Source: Planctomycetaceae bacterium | Lineage (GTDB): Bacteria > Planctomycetota > Planctomycetia > Planctomycetales > Planctomycetaceae | Assembly (NCBI GenBank): GCA_041398825.1 | Contig: JAWKTX010000015.1 | Location: forward strand, 62,001 to 126,000 | Direction of reading: 5' to 3' | Length of the DNA: 64,000 bases | Shown: positions 46,941 through 55,199 of the stretch, piece after piece | How the letters are laid out: each line of letters opens with the position of its first letter | How positions within the stretch are numbered: the stretch's first letter is position 1 | Program-made: the position numbers and the translations under genes | The notes under the pieces: generated by a model | What the model saw: the letters and a program-made list of their open reading frames with translations, nothing else | Told to the model about the DNA's origin: nothing | Databases searched by the model: none

Positions 46941-47259
46941 AGTAGGTGTGGCTGTATGTTTTTTCGCCGCGAGCCCCACTGTTGCACGTCAGATCCATCT
47001 GGCTGTCGCATTCGTCGCTGAAGTCAAGGAACGTGCTCCCAACCACTTCACCTTTACGACCACTCGCAAGAGTGAAGTAATACGTCTGATTGATTCCGCC
47101 GATCGCCGAACCAACGTCTTCCAGTTCTTCATTCACTCCATAAGACAATTCGGTCAGGCCAACGATCATCCCAAGCACAAGGATCGTGCCAACCAGGACC
47201 AGTTCGGCAGAGACGACAAAGCCGTGTTCGTCGTGCGATAGTTTGTTCAACAAGTTCAT
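46939..47259 (-). CDS. Small pilin-like surface protein, paralogue B
   Basis: The 106-residue product starts with a short charged leader (MNLLNKLSHDEHGF), then a hydrophobic helix VVSAELVLVGTILVLGMIVGL of the type seen in Flp/type IVb pilins and archaeal-like class III signal proteins. The rest is a short polar domain with DVGSAIGGINQTYYFTLASGRKGEVVGSTFLDF and two cysteines (ECDSQ, TCNSG). It lacks the Tyr-Glu pair of true Flp pilins, so it is pilin-like rather than proven. CGGAG upstream supports the start. It lies 38 bases downstream of a paralogue, with which it shares about 75 of 100 residues, and ends inside the tandem array. Confidence 0.72.
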   Translation of the reverse strand: MNLLNKLSHDEHGFVVSAELVLVGTILVLGMIVGLTELSYGVNEELEDVGSAIGGINQTYYFTLASGRKGEVVGSTFLDFSDECDSQMDLTCNSGARGEKTYSHTY

Positions 47260-47297
47260 CTTCGGACTCCGGTTTCTAAAATACTCTGGTGTGAAAA

Positions 47298-47609
47298 TCA
47301 GTACGATTGAACTTCACGCTGACCAACTGAGTTGCAGTTGATGTCGCATGCGTTGTCACATTCGTCTTCGAAGTCAAGGAATGTGCTGCCAACAGCTTCA
47401 CCTTTGCGACCGCTCGCAAGCGTGTAGTAGTAAGTCTGGTTGATACCGCCGATCGCCGAACCAACGTCTTCAAGTTCCTGGTTCACATTGAAACTCAGTT
47501 CTGTCAGGCCAACGATCATCCCAAGGACAAGGATCGTTCCAACCAAAACCAGTTCAGCAGAGACCACGAAACCGTTGTTGTCGTTCTTCAAAGCATTCAG
47601 CAAGTTCAT
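47298..47609 (-). CDS. Small pilin-like surface protein, paralogue A
   Basis: The 103-residue product has the same layout as the following gene: leader MNLLNALKNDNNGF, hydrophobic helix VVSAELVLVGTILVLGMIVGL, and an identical GSAIGGINQTYY core. It differs mainly in the last 20 residues (ECDNACDINCNSVGQ, four cysteines). AGGAGA eight bases before the ATG gives a strong ribosome binding site. Both genes are on the minus strand and probably cotranscribed, A first. The pair is a clear recent tandem duplication. Export and assembly genes of a Tad/Flp system are not present here, so the partner machinery would have to be elsewhere. Confidence 0.75.
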   Translation of the reverse strand: MNLLNALKNDNNGFVVSAELVLVGTILVLGMIVGLTELSFNVNQELEDVGSAIGGINQTYYYTLASGRKGEAVGSTFLDFEDECDNACDINCNSVGQREVQSY

Positions 47610-48146
47610 GTCGAGTTCTCCTGTATCGGTCTGGACTCTTCAGTCCGGCGACGACCTGATTGTTTCGGGATCAGGAAGTCAGATGGTGGCCACCGTCACG
47701 GTGACGGTTGGCTCATGCCTCATCTGTAAAGCAGACGGAATGCCAAAGTGCCAATCGCTTTACAAAATGTAAACCCACGCCTCACCTTGCGAGACGCAAG
47801 CACATACCCACAATGCACTTGCGAAGATTCCAGAAAACTCAACACCCTGAACACCAGCTGTTCAGCCCGTTCAAAGCCATGATGCCCCGACGCAACACCA
47901 CTTCCGGAAGAACTCCCGCACAAAGCAGTTAAACTCAGGTGCAAAAACACGTTAGGGAAAAAGCAACACCCGGCAGCATCTGATGCGAAAAGGCGACAGG
48001 ATTCTGTCGCGTCCCGTGCAGATAGCGCGCACGGCCATTTCCGGCTGCGGCAGGCAATTCCCGGCCGTGAACAGGAGTGAGAGACGGGGCGATTGAGAGA
48101 AGCTGCCAGAATCAACGGAATCAGGCTGGCAAACTTTGCAGCGAGT
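47610..48146. other. Upstream region of the pilin-like pair, no supported gene
   Basis: These 537 bases lie between the pilin-like pair and the downstream end of the DUF1501 gene, all on the minus strand. A perfect 17-base palindrome (ACCGTCAC-G-GTGACGGT, 47692-47708) lies about 85-100 bases upstream of paralogue A's start and could be an operator. A GGACT-CTTC-AGTCC hairpin is nearby. A minus-strand ORF (47720-48166) overlaps the DUF1501 end and has a Cys/Ser-rich product; it is not accepted as a gene. Confidence 0.45.
47692..47708. promoter_or_regulatory. 17-base palindrome upstream of the pilin-like pair
   Basis: ACCGTCAC and GTGACGGT flank a central G, forming a perfect dyad. It sits 83-99 bases upstream of the first pilin-like start codon, a suitable place for an operator of a dimeric regulator. 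No cognate regulator is identified. Confidence 0.35.
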
Positions 48147-49643
48147 TTACGCCAGAATGGCTTCAATCACATGCCCGTGAACATCTGTGAGACGACGATC
48201 AAGACCATTATGGGTAAAGGTCAATCGTTCGTGATCAAGCCCCAGCAGATGGAGGATGGTCGCATTGAGATCATGGATCGAGAGCACGTCCTGCACGGCT
48301 TTGAAGCCCAGTTCGTCAGTTGCACCATGGCTGATACCAGACTTGATTCCGGCTCCTGTCAGTACAGCGGTAAAGCCATTGGGGTTGTGATCTCTTCCCT
48401 TCGCACCTTTTTGAAACATGGGCATTCGGCCAAATTCGGTACACCAAACGACCAAAGTGTCGTCGAGTAGCCCTCGTTGACGCAGATCCCGAATGAGGGC
48501 AGCCGTTGGCTGATCCATGATCCGTCCATGCTCATCATATTGTTCGCGCAGAGCGGAGTGTCCATCCCAGTTGAGTTTTCCACCGCTCGCATAGGCTCCG
48601 TTAAACAGTTGCACAAAACGCACGCCCTTTTCAATCAGCCGTCGAGCCAGAATGCAATTCCGTGCATAGTCGGCCTTCAGGCGATCTTCCGTGTCGTCCG
48701 CACCATACATATTCAGAATGTGGGCCGGCTCGGTTGAAAGATCGCTGATTTCAGGGACAGAAAGCTGCATTCTTGCGGCCAGCTCATAGCTGGCGATTCT
48801 GGCAGCAAGCTCACTGTCACCGGGGTTCTGCATCAGGTGTTCGCTGTTGATTTTCCGCAGGAGATCCCGCGCAGCGATGTCTGCGTCGCGAGAAACAGTT
48901 GGCGGAGGTGTCAGGTTTTGAATCGGATCACTGGCGTTGAATGCGGTGCCCTGGAAAACAGCCGGAAGAAATCCGGGGCCCCAATTGTTGATACTGGCCT
49001 GCGGGATTCCTCGAGGATCCGGGATAGCGACAAACGCTGGCAGGTCCTGATTTTCGGTTCCCAGGGCGTATGTCACCCAGGCTCCGATACTTGGAAAGCC
49101 ATCCTGAACAAAGCCAGTCGAAAGGAAATTTTCCGCCGGGCCATGTGTGTTCGACTTACTTGTTAGTGAATGAACGAAAGCGAAATCGTCAACGAGTTCG
49201 GCGAGGTGCGGAATCATGTCCGAAACCATTTTGCCGCATTCCCCGTGGGGCCGAAATCCATACTGGGGCCGAGCCAGGTTTCCGGCAGGTCCCTGAAATG
49301 TAACAGACGGTCCTCCAGGCAATGGCTGATCATCATGCTTGATGAGTTCAGGTTTATAATCCCAGGTCTCAAGCTGACTACACGCTCCGGCACAGAAAAC
49401 GACAAGCACATTCTTCGCGCGAGGTTGAAAATGCCCGTGCCGGGGTGCGTGTGGATGTCGAGGATCAATATTGGGTTCGATTCGCTGTGGTCGATCTTCG
49501 GAATTGCTGGCAAGAAGTTGCTGTGAGGAAAGCAGTTGCGTTAATGCGATCCCACTGAGAGACGAAACCGATTGGCCAAAGAAATTCCGCCGATCCAGCA
49601 GCTGACGGCCAGCGTTCGTGATACGTTCTGAAGACGATTTCAT
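48147..49643 (-). CDS. DUF1501 secreted protein, second copy
   Basis: The 498-residue product is a DUF1501 protein, related in fold to alkaline phosphatase/sulfatase-like hydrolases and typically exported by the Tat route. The N-terminus has RRNFFGQSVSSLSGIA. Typical blocks are ARNVLVVFCAGACSQLETWDYKPEL, NNWGPGFLPAVFQG, GDSELAARIASYELAARMQ, LVVWCTEFGRMP and GRDHNPNGF. In planctomycetes it nearly always accompanies a DUF1549/DUF1553 gene; here it is 46 bases downstream of one. The start at ATG 49643 is chosen so that the twin-arginine signal lies near the N-terminus; the frame runs ten codons further. Confidence 0.9.
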   Translation of the reverse strand: MKSSSERITNAGRQLLDRRNFFGQSVSSLSGIALTQLLSSQQLLASNSEDRPQRIEPNIDPRHPHAPRHGHFQPRAKNVLVVFCAGACSQLETWDYKPELIKHDDQPLPGGPSVTFQGPAGNLARPQYGFRPHGECGKMVSDMIPHLAELVDDFAFVHSLTSKSNTHGPAENFLSTGFVQDGFPSIGAWVTYALGTENQDLPAFVAIPDPRGIPQASINNWGPGFLPAVFQGTAFNASDPIQNLTPPPTVSRDADIAARDLLRKINSEHLMQNPGDSELAARIASYELAARMQLSVPEISDLSTEPAHILNMYGADDTEDRLKADYARNCILARRLIEKGVRFVQLFNGAYASGGKLNWDGHSALREQYDEHGRIMDQPTAALIRDLRQRGLLDDTLVVWCTEFGRMPMFQKGAKGRDHNPNGFTAVLTGAGIKSGISHGATDELGFKAVQDVLSIHDLNATILHLLGLDHERLTFTHNGLDRRLTDVHGHVIEAILA

Positions 49644-49689
49644 GCGGCAACTCGAATTGGAGGCAAAGGTCAATCAGGTAAAACGAAGG

Positions 49690-52600
49690 CTATGGCAGGA
49701 AGAGAAATTCGTTGCTGTTGAGCAGGACACGACAAAGCGTCTTCAATCCATGCTCCTGAACGACTGGACTGATCCGTTGAAACTCGGATTCCCCGGGGAG
49801 CCTGGAAAGCGTCAACAAGTACGCGCGGTCAATCTGTTGCCGTGTGTCAGAACCAACTTCACCTTCAATTCGTTCGGCCAGTTTCGTCGATCGATCGTAG
49901 ACGAACGGGCTGTTAAACAGATTCAAAGCCTGAATCGCCGTTGTAGACAAACTCCGTCGTGGCATTGCCTGGCCGGCGTCCGGACAGTCGAAGGACCCGA
50001 AGACCGGCACCTTTTCCATGCGGATCTTGTGAGCGTAAATCATACGCCGCATATGATCGGGCGTGAACTTCTCAACCGGAGGGAAGCCGTTTAGTCCGCC
50101 ACGGGTCTTAAAGAAATTGAATCCCGGGCCTCCGGTTTGAAGGTTTAACTCGCCGGTAATCTGCAGCATTCCGTCGCGGATCGCTTCGGCTTCAATCCTT
50201 CGAGAAGTAAATCTCCAAAGCAATCGATTTCCCCGATCAATGGCTGCCGCTTCAGGTTCAATATGACTGGATTGCTGCCATGCTGTGGACATCAGCAAAA
50301 GGCGATGCATGTGCTTGACGGACCATCCACTGCGGATGAATTCGCTGGCGAGCCAGTCCAGCAGTTCCGGGTGTGTGGGGCGTTCTCCATTGAGACCAAA
50401 ATCACTGGGGGTTCCAACGATCCCCTGACCAAAGTGATATTGCCAAATCCGATTGACCATGACCCGCGCGGTCAGGACATTTCTTCCTGACCCAATCCAG
50501 TTCGCCAGCGCGAATCGTCGCTGCTGGTCGGCAGTAAACTCCTCAACCTGCGGTTTAGCAAGCGAATGCGAAGAATGCGTTTGCCGGTCGATCAACACAT
50601 CGATACCCGTCGCTTTGGCATCCGGATGACTGACAAAGACCGCGGGAATCGCTGGCGTTGTCTCTTCGAGCCTTTGTTCAGCATCACCTCGACGCAACAA
50701 AAATGTCTTTTCGGGCTCATGGAACACTCCGGCGTAAACCATGCGAGGTGTTTCCAAACTGGACTTCTGCTCACTGAGCTGACGCAGTTCTTCCGAAAGT
50801 GCATTGAGATCGGTGACTGAGCCATCGGCCGTCGCTGTTGCATCTGAGGAGGTAAGCCATTTTGAACGCAGCATCGCCTGCACCAGGTCAAATGGAGCAT
50901 CCATTACCGCGCGATCACTGTTTGTCGCGACGGTGTTCCATTCCTGGCCGTCCAGAGAAACATCAATCGAATAACGAACTGGCAATCGATCTCGAAACTT
51001 GCCTGTACGATCGCGGCCCCAGGAGACGCGATCGATCAGGTAAGGTCGCGGGAATTCCAGCTGGACCCACCCTCGACCTCGTTCATTGGAAATCCAGCTG
51101 TGTTCGTTCCCATACAAGCCATCGTTGATGTGCCTGAGTTGATGGCGGCCGGTTTCGGAAAGATTGCCACTTGAGGTCGGCTCTGTCCCCAAAGCGGCGA
51201 GTGCAATATTCTGGCCGGGTAAGTCAGGAGAATCGGTCGACGCAAACACTTCCAGTTCGTCGAGGCATGGTTCGTACTGATCGTTATTGTGTGTGTTCTG
51301 AATCGAGAACCGAACGAACCTGGCTTCAACGGGAGCGAATCGCTCCGAGTTAGCTGCAAAGTTCAAGGGCGGCCGCAGAATCGGCTGCGCCGTTTGCAAT
51401 GAACCAGCCATGTCAGGGGAAACTTCCTGCAGGACAATAACATCCGCGGTTATTCCGCTACCGGTTTGTCCGGACCGAAGAATCAAACGCGAGCGAGGCT
51501 GCAATTCCAGACGTCCCACGGGATAGAGTCCGCTCCACAGCGGCTTCTTTTCTGAATCTCCCTCGCTAATGCCTGCCAGATAATACTGGTCGATCCTTGC
51601 GACCTCGCGCTGATCGTCGAGCGTCTGCAGGTCGCCATCCAGATCCAGAATATAGCGAGCATCACGAGTGTGCACACCGCTCCCGTGAGCCCCCCAGCTT
51701 ATCCACAGATCAAAAACACCGGCAGCCCCCGGATTGTAAGTCATGATGTCGGCGCCCGGCTGACCGTCTTTTCCGGGTTGATTGTTCCACCATGTGTACT
51801 GGCCGCCACTGATATTGCCGACAAGCTCCTTTGACCCACCATCGTCTCGGTATCCCCGCTGGACACCACCGGGATTTGTCCCCGGGCCATTGGCTGGTTG
51901 AAGGATGGTTGTGAACTGAGGGTCCTGTTCATCAATGACCAGCGTACGAACATTCAGCGCGAAGGGTTCATATTGAAGAAGACGATCCTGCAGTTCTTTG
52001 ATCTTCACCGCAAGATCATTTGCCTGTTGTCGTCGATGCTCAGTTTCAGCATCTCGAATCGGTCGATCCCCGTAGTCGACGCCGGCAAAGAACGCCTGCA
52101 TCGAGTAATAGTCCTTAGCGCTGATGGGATCGAATTTATGATCGTGGCATCTGGCGCATCCGATCGTCAATCCAAGAAAGGTTCCGCCTGTTCCCACGAT
52201 CATTTCATCCAGCGCATCCTGCCTGGCAGCGCGTTTCGACTCTTCATCTGCTCCGATTTGCCCCGGCAAAAGCACGGCGCTGGCAACAAGAAACCCGGTG
52301 GCCGCATCAGCGCCGTACACATCACCAGCGATTTGTTCGCGCACAAACTGATCGTACGGCAGATCTGCGTTGAATGACTGAATAACATAGTCCCGATAGG
52401 GCCACGCATTTTCTCTGGGAGTATTCACCTCAAAACCGTGCGTGTCTGCGTAGCGGACAATATCGAGCCAGTGTTGAGCCCAGCGTTCACCATAGCGAGG
52501 GCTTGCAAGCAAACGTTCGATCAGTCTCGGCCATGCGTCCACAGAGCGATCATTGCAGAACTCTTCGACCTGCTCCGGCGCAGGAAGCAGGCCCGTCAGC

Positions 52601-53295
52601 ACGATTGACGCTCGCCGAATCAGTGTCCGGCGATCCGCCCTGGGAGAATATTCAAGCCGTGCCTCATTCAGACGAGACACGAGAAACCTGTCCACGGCAG
52701 TGAATCGGGGATCGTCCGACGCCGGGGGTTCACCGGGCACGATGGGCTGAAATGCCCAATGGCTGAGCCGTTTGTCGATGGCAGCTTCTCGGTCGTACTC
52801 AGTTTCCGGCCAGTTCGCGCCAGTATCGATCCAGCTCTTCAGAAGATTGATCTGTTTCGGCGAAAGTCGCTCTCCATCCGGCGGCATCTGCATGTCGGAG
52901 TCGCTGGTGGTAATTCTTCGAATTAATTCACTCTGATCACTCTTTCCGGGCAGAATGACTGCCCCGCTGCTTCCTCCCCTGAATGCGGAATGGCGAGCAT
53001 CCAGCCGCAGGCCGCTTTGCTGATCGTCCGGCCCATGGCAGTCCGCACAATATTGAATGAGGAGCGGACGAATTTGTTCTTCGAACTGCACAACGGGGAC
53101 GTCCTGTGCCACAGCAGGCATCAGTCGAACGACCATAGCCACCCAAAACGCAACCGCCCATCCACCGAATCGGAAGGACGACGCCGATGGGGTCACTCCA
53201 CATGCCCGACCTGCACGTCTGCTGATGAGCGTTGAAGACAATCGCCGGAAGGGCAACGGGTGGATTTGAACCGGCTTGCAATTGACAGGCGGCAT
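49690..53295 (-). CDS. Secreted haem-binding DUF1549/DUF1553 protein with discoidin-like domain
   Basis: The product has about 1200 residues. It starts with a hydrophobic segment (about 45-65), then PSCyt1 with CADCH (near residues 83-87), DUF1549 (RRASIVLTGLLPAPEQ) and a second motif CARCH in IGCARCHDHKFDPI. An inserted beta-rich part follows: LYPVGRLELQPRS and then a discoidin/F5-8-type domain (LIDRVSWGRDRTGKFRDRLPVRYSIDVSLDGQEW). DUF1553 closes the protein (VMVNRIWQYHFGQGIVGTPSDFG). The discoidin domain suggests carbohydrate or surface binding. ATG 53295 is preceded directly by an in-frame TTG, and the stop of the small upstream ORF overlaps it as TGATG, suggesting translational coupling. 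Confidence 0.92.
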   Translation of the reverse strand: MPPVNCKPVQIHPLPFRRLSSTLISRRAGRACGVTPSASSFRFGGWAVAFWVAMVVRLMPAVAQDVPVVQFEEQIRPLLIQYCADCHGPDDQQSGLRLDARHSAFRGGSSGAVILPGKSDQSELIRRITTSDSDMQMPPDGERLSPKQINLLKSWIDTGANWPETEYDREAAIDKRLSHWAFQPIVPGEPPASDDPRFTAVDRFLVSRLNEARLEYSPRADRRTLIRRASIVLTGLLPAPEQVEEFCNDRSVDAWPRLIERLLASPRYGERWAQHWLDIVRYADTHGFEVNTPRENAWPYRDYVIQSFNADLPYDQFVREQIAGDVYGADAATGFLVASAVLLPGQIGADEESKRAARQDALDEMIVGTGGTFLGLTIGCARCHDHKFDPISAKDYYSMQAFFAGVDYGDRPIRDAETEHRRQQANDLAVKIKELQDRLLQYEPFALNVRTLVIDEQDPQFTTILQPANGPGTNPGGVQRGYRDDGGSKELVGNISGGQYTWWNNQPGKDGQPGADIMTYNPGAAGVFDLWISWGAHGSGVHTRDARYILDLDGDLQTLDDQREVARIDQYYLAGISEGDSEKKPLWSGLYPVGRLELQPRSRLILRSGQTGSGITADVIVLQEVSPDMAGSLQTAQPILRPPLNFAANSERFAPVEARFVRFSIQNTHNNDQYEPCLDELEVFASTDSPDLPGQNIALAALGTEPTSSGNLSETGRHQLRHINDGLYGNEHSWISNERGRGWVQLEFPRPYLIDRVSWGRDRTGKFRDRLPVRYSIDVSLDGQEWNTVATNSDRAVMDAPFDLVQAMLRSKWLTSSDATATADGSVTDLNALSEELRQLSEQKSSLETPRMVYAGVFHEPEKTFLLRRGDAEQRLEETTPAIPAVFVSHPDAKATGIDVLIDRQTHSSHSLAKPQVEEFTADQQRRFALANWIGSGRNVLTARVMVNRIWQYHFGQGIVGTPSDFGLNGERPTHPELLDWLASEFIRSGWSVKHMHRLLLMSTAWQQSSHIEPEAAAIDRGNRLLWRFTSRRIEAEAIRDGMLQITGELNLQTGGPGFNFFKTRGGLNGFPPVEKFTPDHMRRMIYAHKIRMEKVPVFGSFDCPDAGQAMPRRSLSTTAIQALNLFNSPFVYDRSTKLAERIEGEVGSDTRQQIDRAYLLTLSRLPGESEFQRISPVVQEHGLKTLCRVLLNSNEFLFLP

Positions 53296-53534
53296 CAAAC
53301 AGCTTTCGTTTCAGAAGTTGAGCAGCAGACCGGAAAATCACGACTGGTCAGAAGTCCTGCAAATTCTGCTTCGACCCGTTTGACGATTGACTCCTCTCCT
53401 GACATCAACACCACAAGCCGAGCAACGCCACTTGTAACGGAATCAGTGAGATTTCCCAAGGCTCCGGGAAACACCAGTAGGTCTGCGGCATCTCCAGGCA
53501 AGTCCTGCCGTGAGTTCAGTGTCGTGTTGCGCAT
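53295..53534 (-). CDS. Possible 79-residue small protein coupled to the DUF1549/DUF1553 gene
   Basis: ATG 53534, preceded by AAGGAC nine bases upstream, opens a frame that ends in TGA sharing one base with the next ATG (TGATG). The product has NLTDSVTSGVARLVVLMSGEESIVKRVEAEF, which looks like a real beta-alpha segment rather than a chance frame, without Cys/Arg bias. It lies between DUF1501 (53614-55092) and DUF1549/DUF1553 on the same strand. I do not recognise it; the frame is closed upstream by TGA seventeen codons before. It could be a small cofactor protein or a remnant. Confidence 0.4.
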   Translation of the reverse strand: MRNTTLNSRQDLPGDAADLLVFPGALGNLTDSVTSGVARLVVLMSGEESIVKRVEAEFAGLLTSRDFPVCCSTSETKAV

Positions 53535-53613
53535 CAGCAGGTCCTTGTCGCCGAGCGATTCGCCGGTGGGATCTCTGCCAATTCACCAGTCTTCGGAGCA
53601 GGATCAAATACGT

Positions 53614-55092
53614 TTAACTCAGGATTTCGTGCACAACGCGGGAAGGCAGGACACCGGTCAGTCGCTGGTCGAGGCCCTGATACTTGAACGTCATTCTTTC
53701 GTGTTCGTAGCCGAGTTGATGCAGAACAGTGGCATGAAAATCACGGATGTGTACCGGGTCTCGAACGATATTGTAGGAGAAGTCATCTGTCTCACCGTAG
53801 ATCGTACCGCCCTTGAATCCACCGCCTGCCATCCACATCGTAAAGCATCGCGGATGATGATCGCGCCCATAATTGGTTTTCGACAAACCACCCTGGGAAT
53901 AGATCGTTCGACCGAATTCGCCGCCCCAGATAATCAGTGTCTCATCGAACATGCCTCGGTTCTTCAGATCATTGATAAGTCCGTATGTTGCCTGATCCAG
54001 GTCCCGACATTGATCGGGCAGTCGTCCGGCGGCATTCGCGTGGGTATCCCAGTTGTTGTGATAAATCTGGACGAAGCGAACACCGCGTTCCACCATTCGA
54101 CGCGCGAGCAGCATCGTGTTGGCCAGAGTGCCCGGCTGCTTTGCGGCGTCCCCGTAGAGTTCGAACGTCGATTGTGATTCGCTCGCGATATCGGTGAGTT
54201 CCGGCACACTGCTCTGCATGCGAAAGGCCAGTTCATATTGCTGAATGCGAGTATGAATTTCCGGATCTCCTATCGCCCGATAATTCAGCTCATTCAGTTT
54301 CGAGATACCGTCGAGCGTCGTTCGCCGAACATTCGACGAAACACCATCCGGATTATTGATAAACAGGATTGGATCCCCAGCTGTTCGCAGTGCCGTGGCA
54401 GCATGTTCTCCCGGCAGGTAACCTGATGACCACAAGCGAGCGCTAATCGCCTGAACCTGTTCGGTGTTGGTTGGACGGGCGACCATAACGACGAAAGCGG
54501 GAAGGTTCTCATTCAGTGATCCAAGTCCGTACGACATCCATGATCCGAGACAAGGTCGCCCCGTGACCTGGTTCCCTGTCTGCAGGAGACTAACGGCTGG
54601 TTCATGATTAATAGCTTCCGTGTACATGCTCCGAACAAAGGCCATGTCGTCAACGACTTTCTTTGTCCAGGGAAGTAACTCTGTCACCCACATGCCGCAC
54701 TGTCCCGCCTGTTCAAACTTGAACATACTGGGAGCAATCGGAAACCGAGCCTGACCGCTGGTCATAGTTGTGAGTCGTTGACCGTTACGGACAGACTCGG
54801 GCAGATCCTTGTCGTACCAGTCATTCATCTGAGGCTTATAGTCGTAAAGGTCCAGCTGCGATGGGCCGCCCACCATATGCAGGTAGATGACATTCCTGAC
54901 CTTTTGCGGCAACGTGGTTGGAATGGCACCGGCATGCCCGGGATTCGAAGACGGGATTTCTGCACCTCCGGCGACAGGGCATCTCATGGCATCCGGCCCC
55001 ATCAGCGATGCCAGCGCAGCCGTGCCAAGCAGATGTGATCCCCTGGAAAACAGGTATCGCCGGGTGATATTTCTTTGCAGTTCATTCAACAT
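53614..55092 (-). CDS. DUF1501 secreted protein, first copy
   Basis: The 492-residue product is a second DUF1501 member, only loosely similar to the copy at 48147-49643. It has an N-terminal Tat-like segment (RRYLFSRGSHLLGTAALASL), then NVIYLHMVGGPSQLDLYDYKPQM, SSGYLPGEHAATALR, DPEIHTRIQQYELAFRMQ, LIIWGGEFGRTIYSQGG, GRDHHPRCF and LGYEHERMTFKYQGLDQRLTGV, all in family order. It lies 107 bases downstream of a DUF1549/DUF1553 gene and 79 bases before the small ORF. The gene group thus holds two DUF1549-DUF1501 pairs. Function is unproven, probably periplasmic hydrolysis. Confidence 0.9.
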   Translation of the reverse strand: MLNELQRNITRRYLFSRGSHLLGTAALASLMGPDAMRCPVAGGAEIPSSNPGHAGAIPTTLPQKVRNVIYLHMVGGPSQLDLYDYKPQMNDWYDKDLPESVRNGQRLTTMTSGQARFPIAPSMFKFEQAGQCGMWVTELLPWTKKVVDDMAFVRSMYTEAINHEPAVSLLQTGNQVTGRPCLGSWMSYGLGSLNENLPAFVVMVARPTNTEQVQAISARLWSSGYLPGEHAATALRTAGDPILFINNPDGVSSNVRRTTLDGISKLNELNYRAIGDPEIHTRIQQYELAFRMQSSVPELTDIASESQSTFELYGDAAKQPGTLANTMLLARRMVERGVRFVQIYHNNWDTHANAAGRLPDQCRDLDQATYGLINDLKNRGMFDETLIIWGGEFGRTIYSQGGLSKTNYGRDHHPRCFTMWMAGGGFKGGTIYGETDDFSYNIVRDPVHIRDFHATVLHQLGYEHERMTFKYQGLDQRLTGVLPSRVVHEILS

Positions 55093-55199
55093 GGCAGCTC
55101 CTCCGAATCGAAATTCCGGATCGACGACAGTTCATGATCCATCATTGCGACAGATTGCCTCGACGACGTGGTAAATGGAAAACGTCCAGCGATTCCCTG

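Noticed and set aside
47720..48166. 148-codon minus-strand ORF between DUF1501 and the pilin-like genes
   Set aside because: Its start lies inside the DUF1501 3' end, there is no ribosome binding site, and the product is Cys/Ser-rich without domain character.
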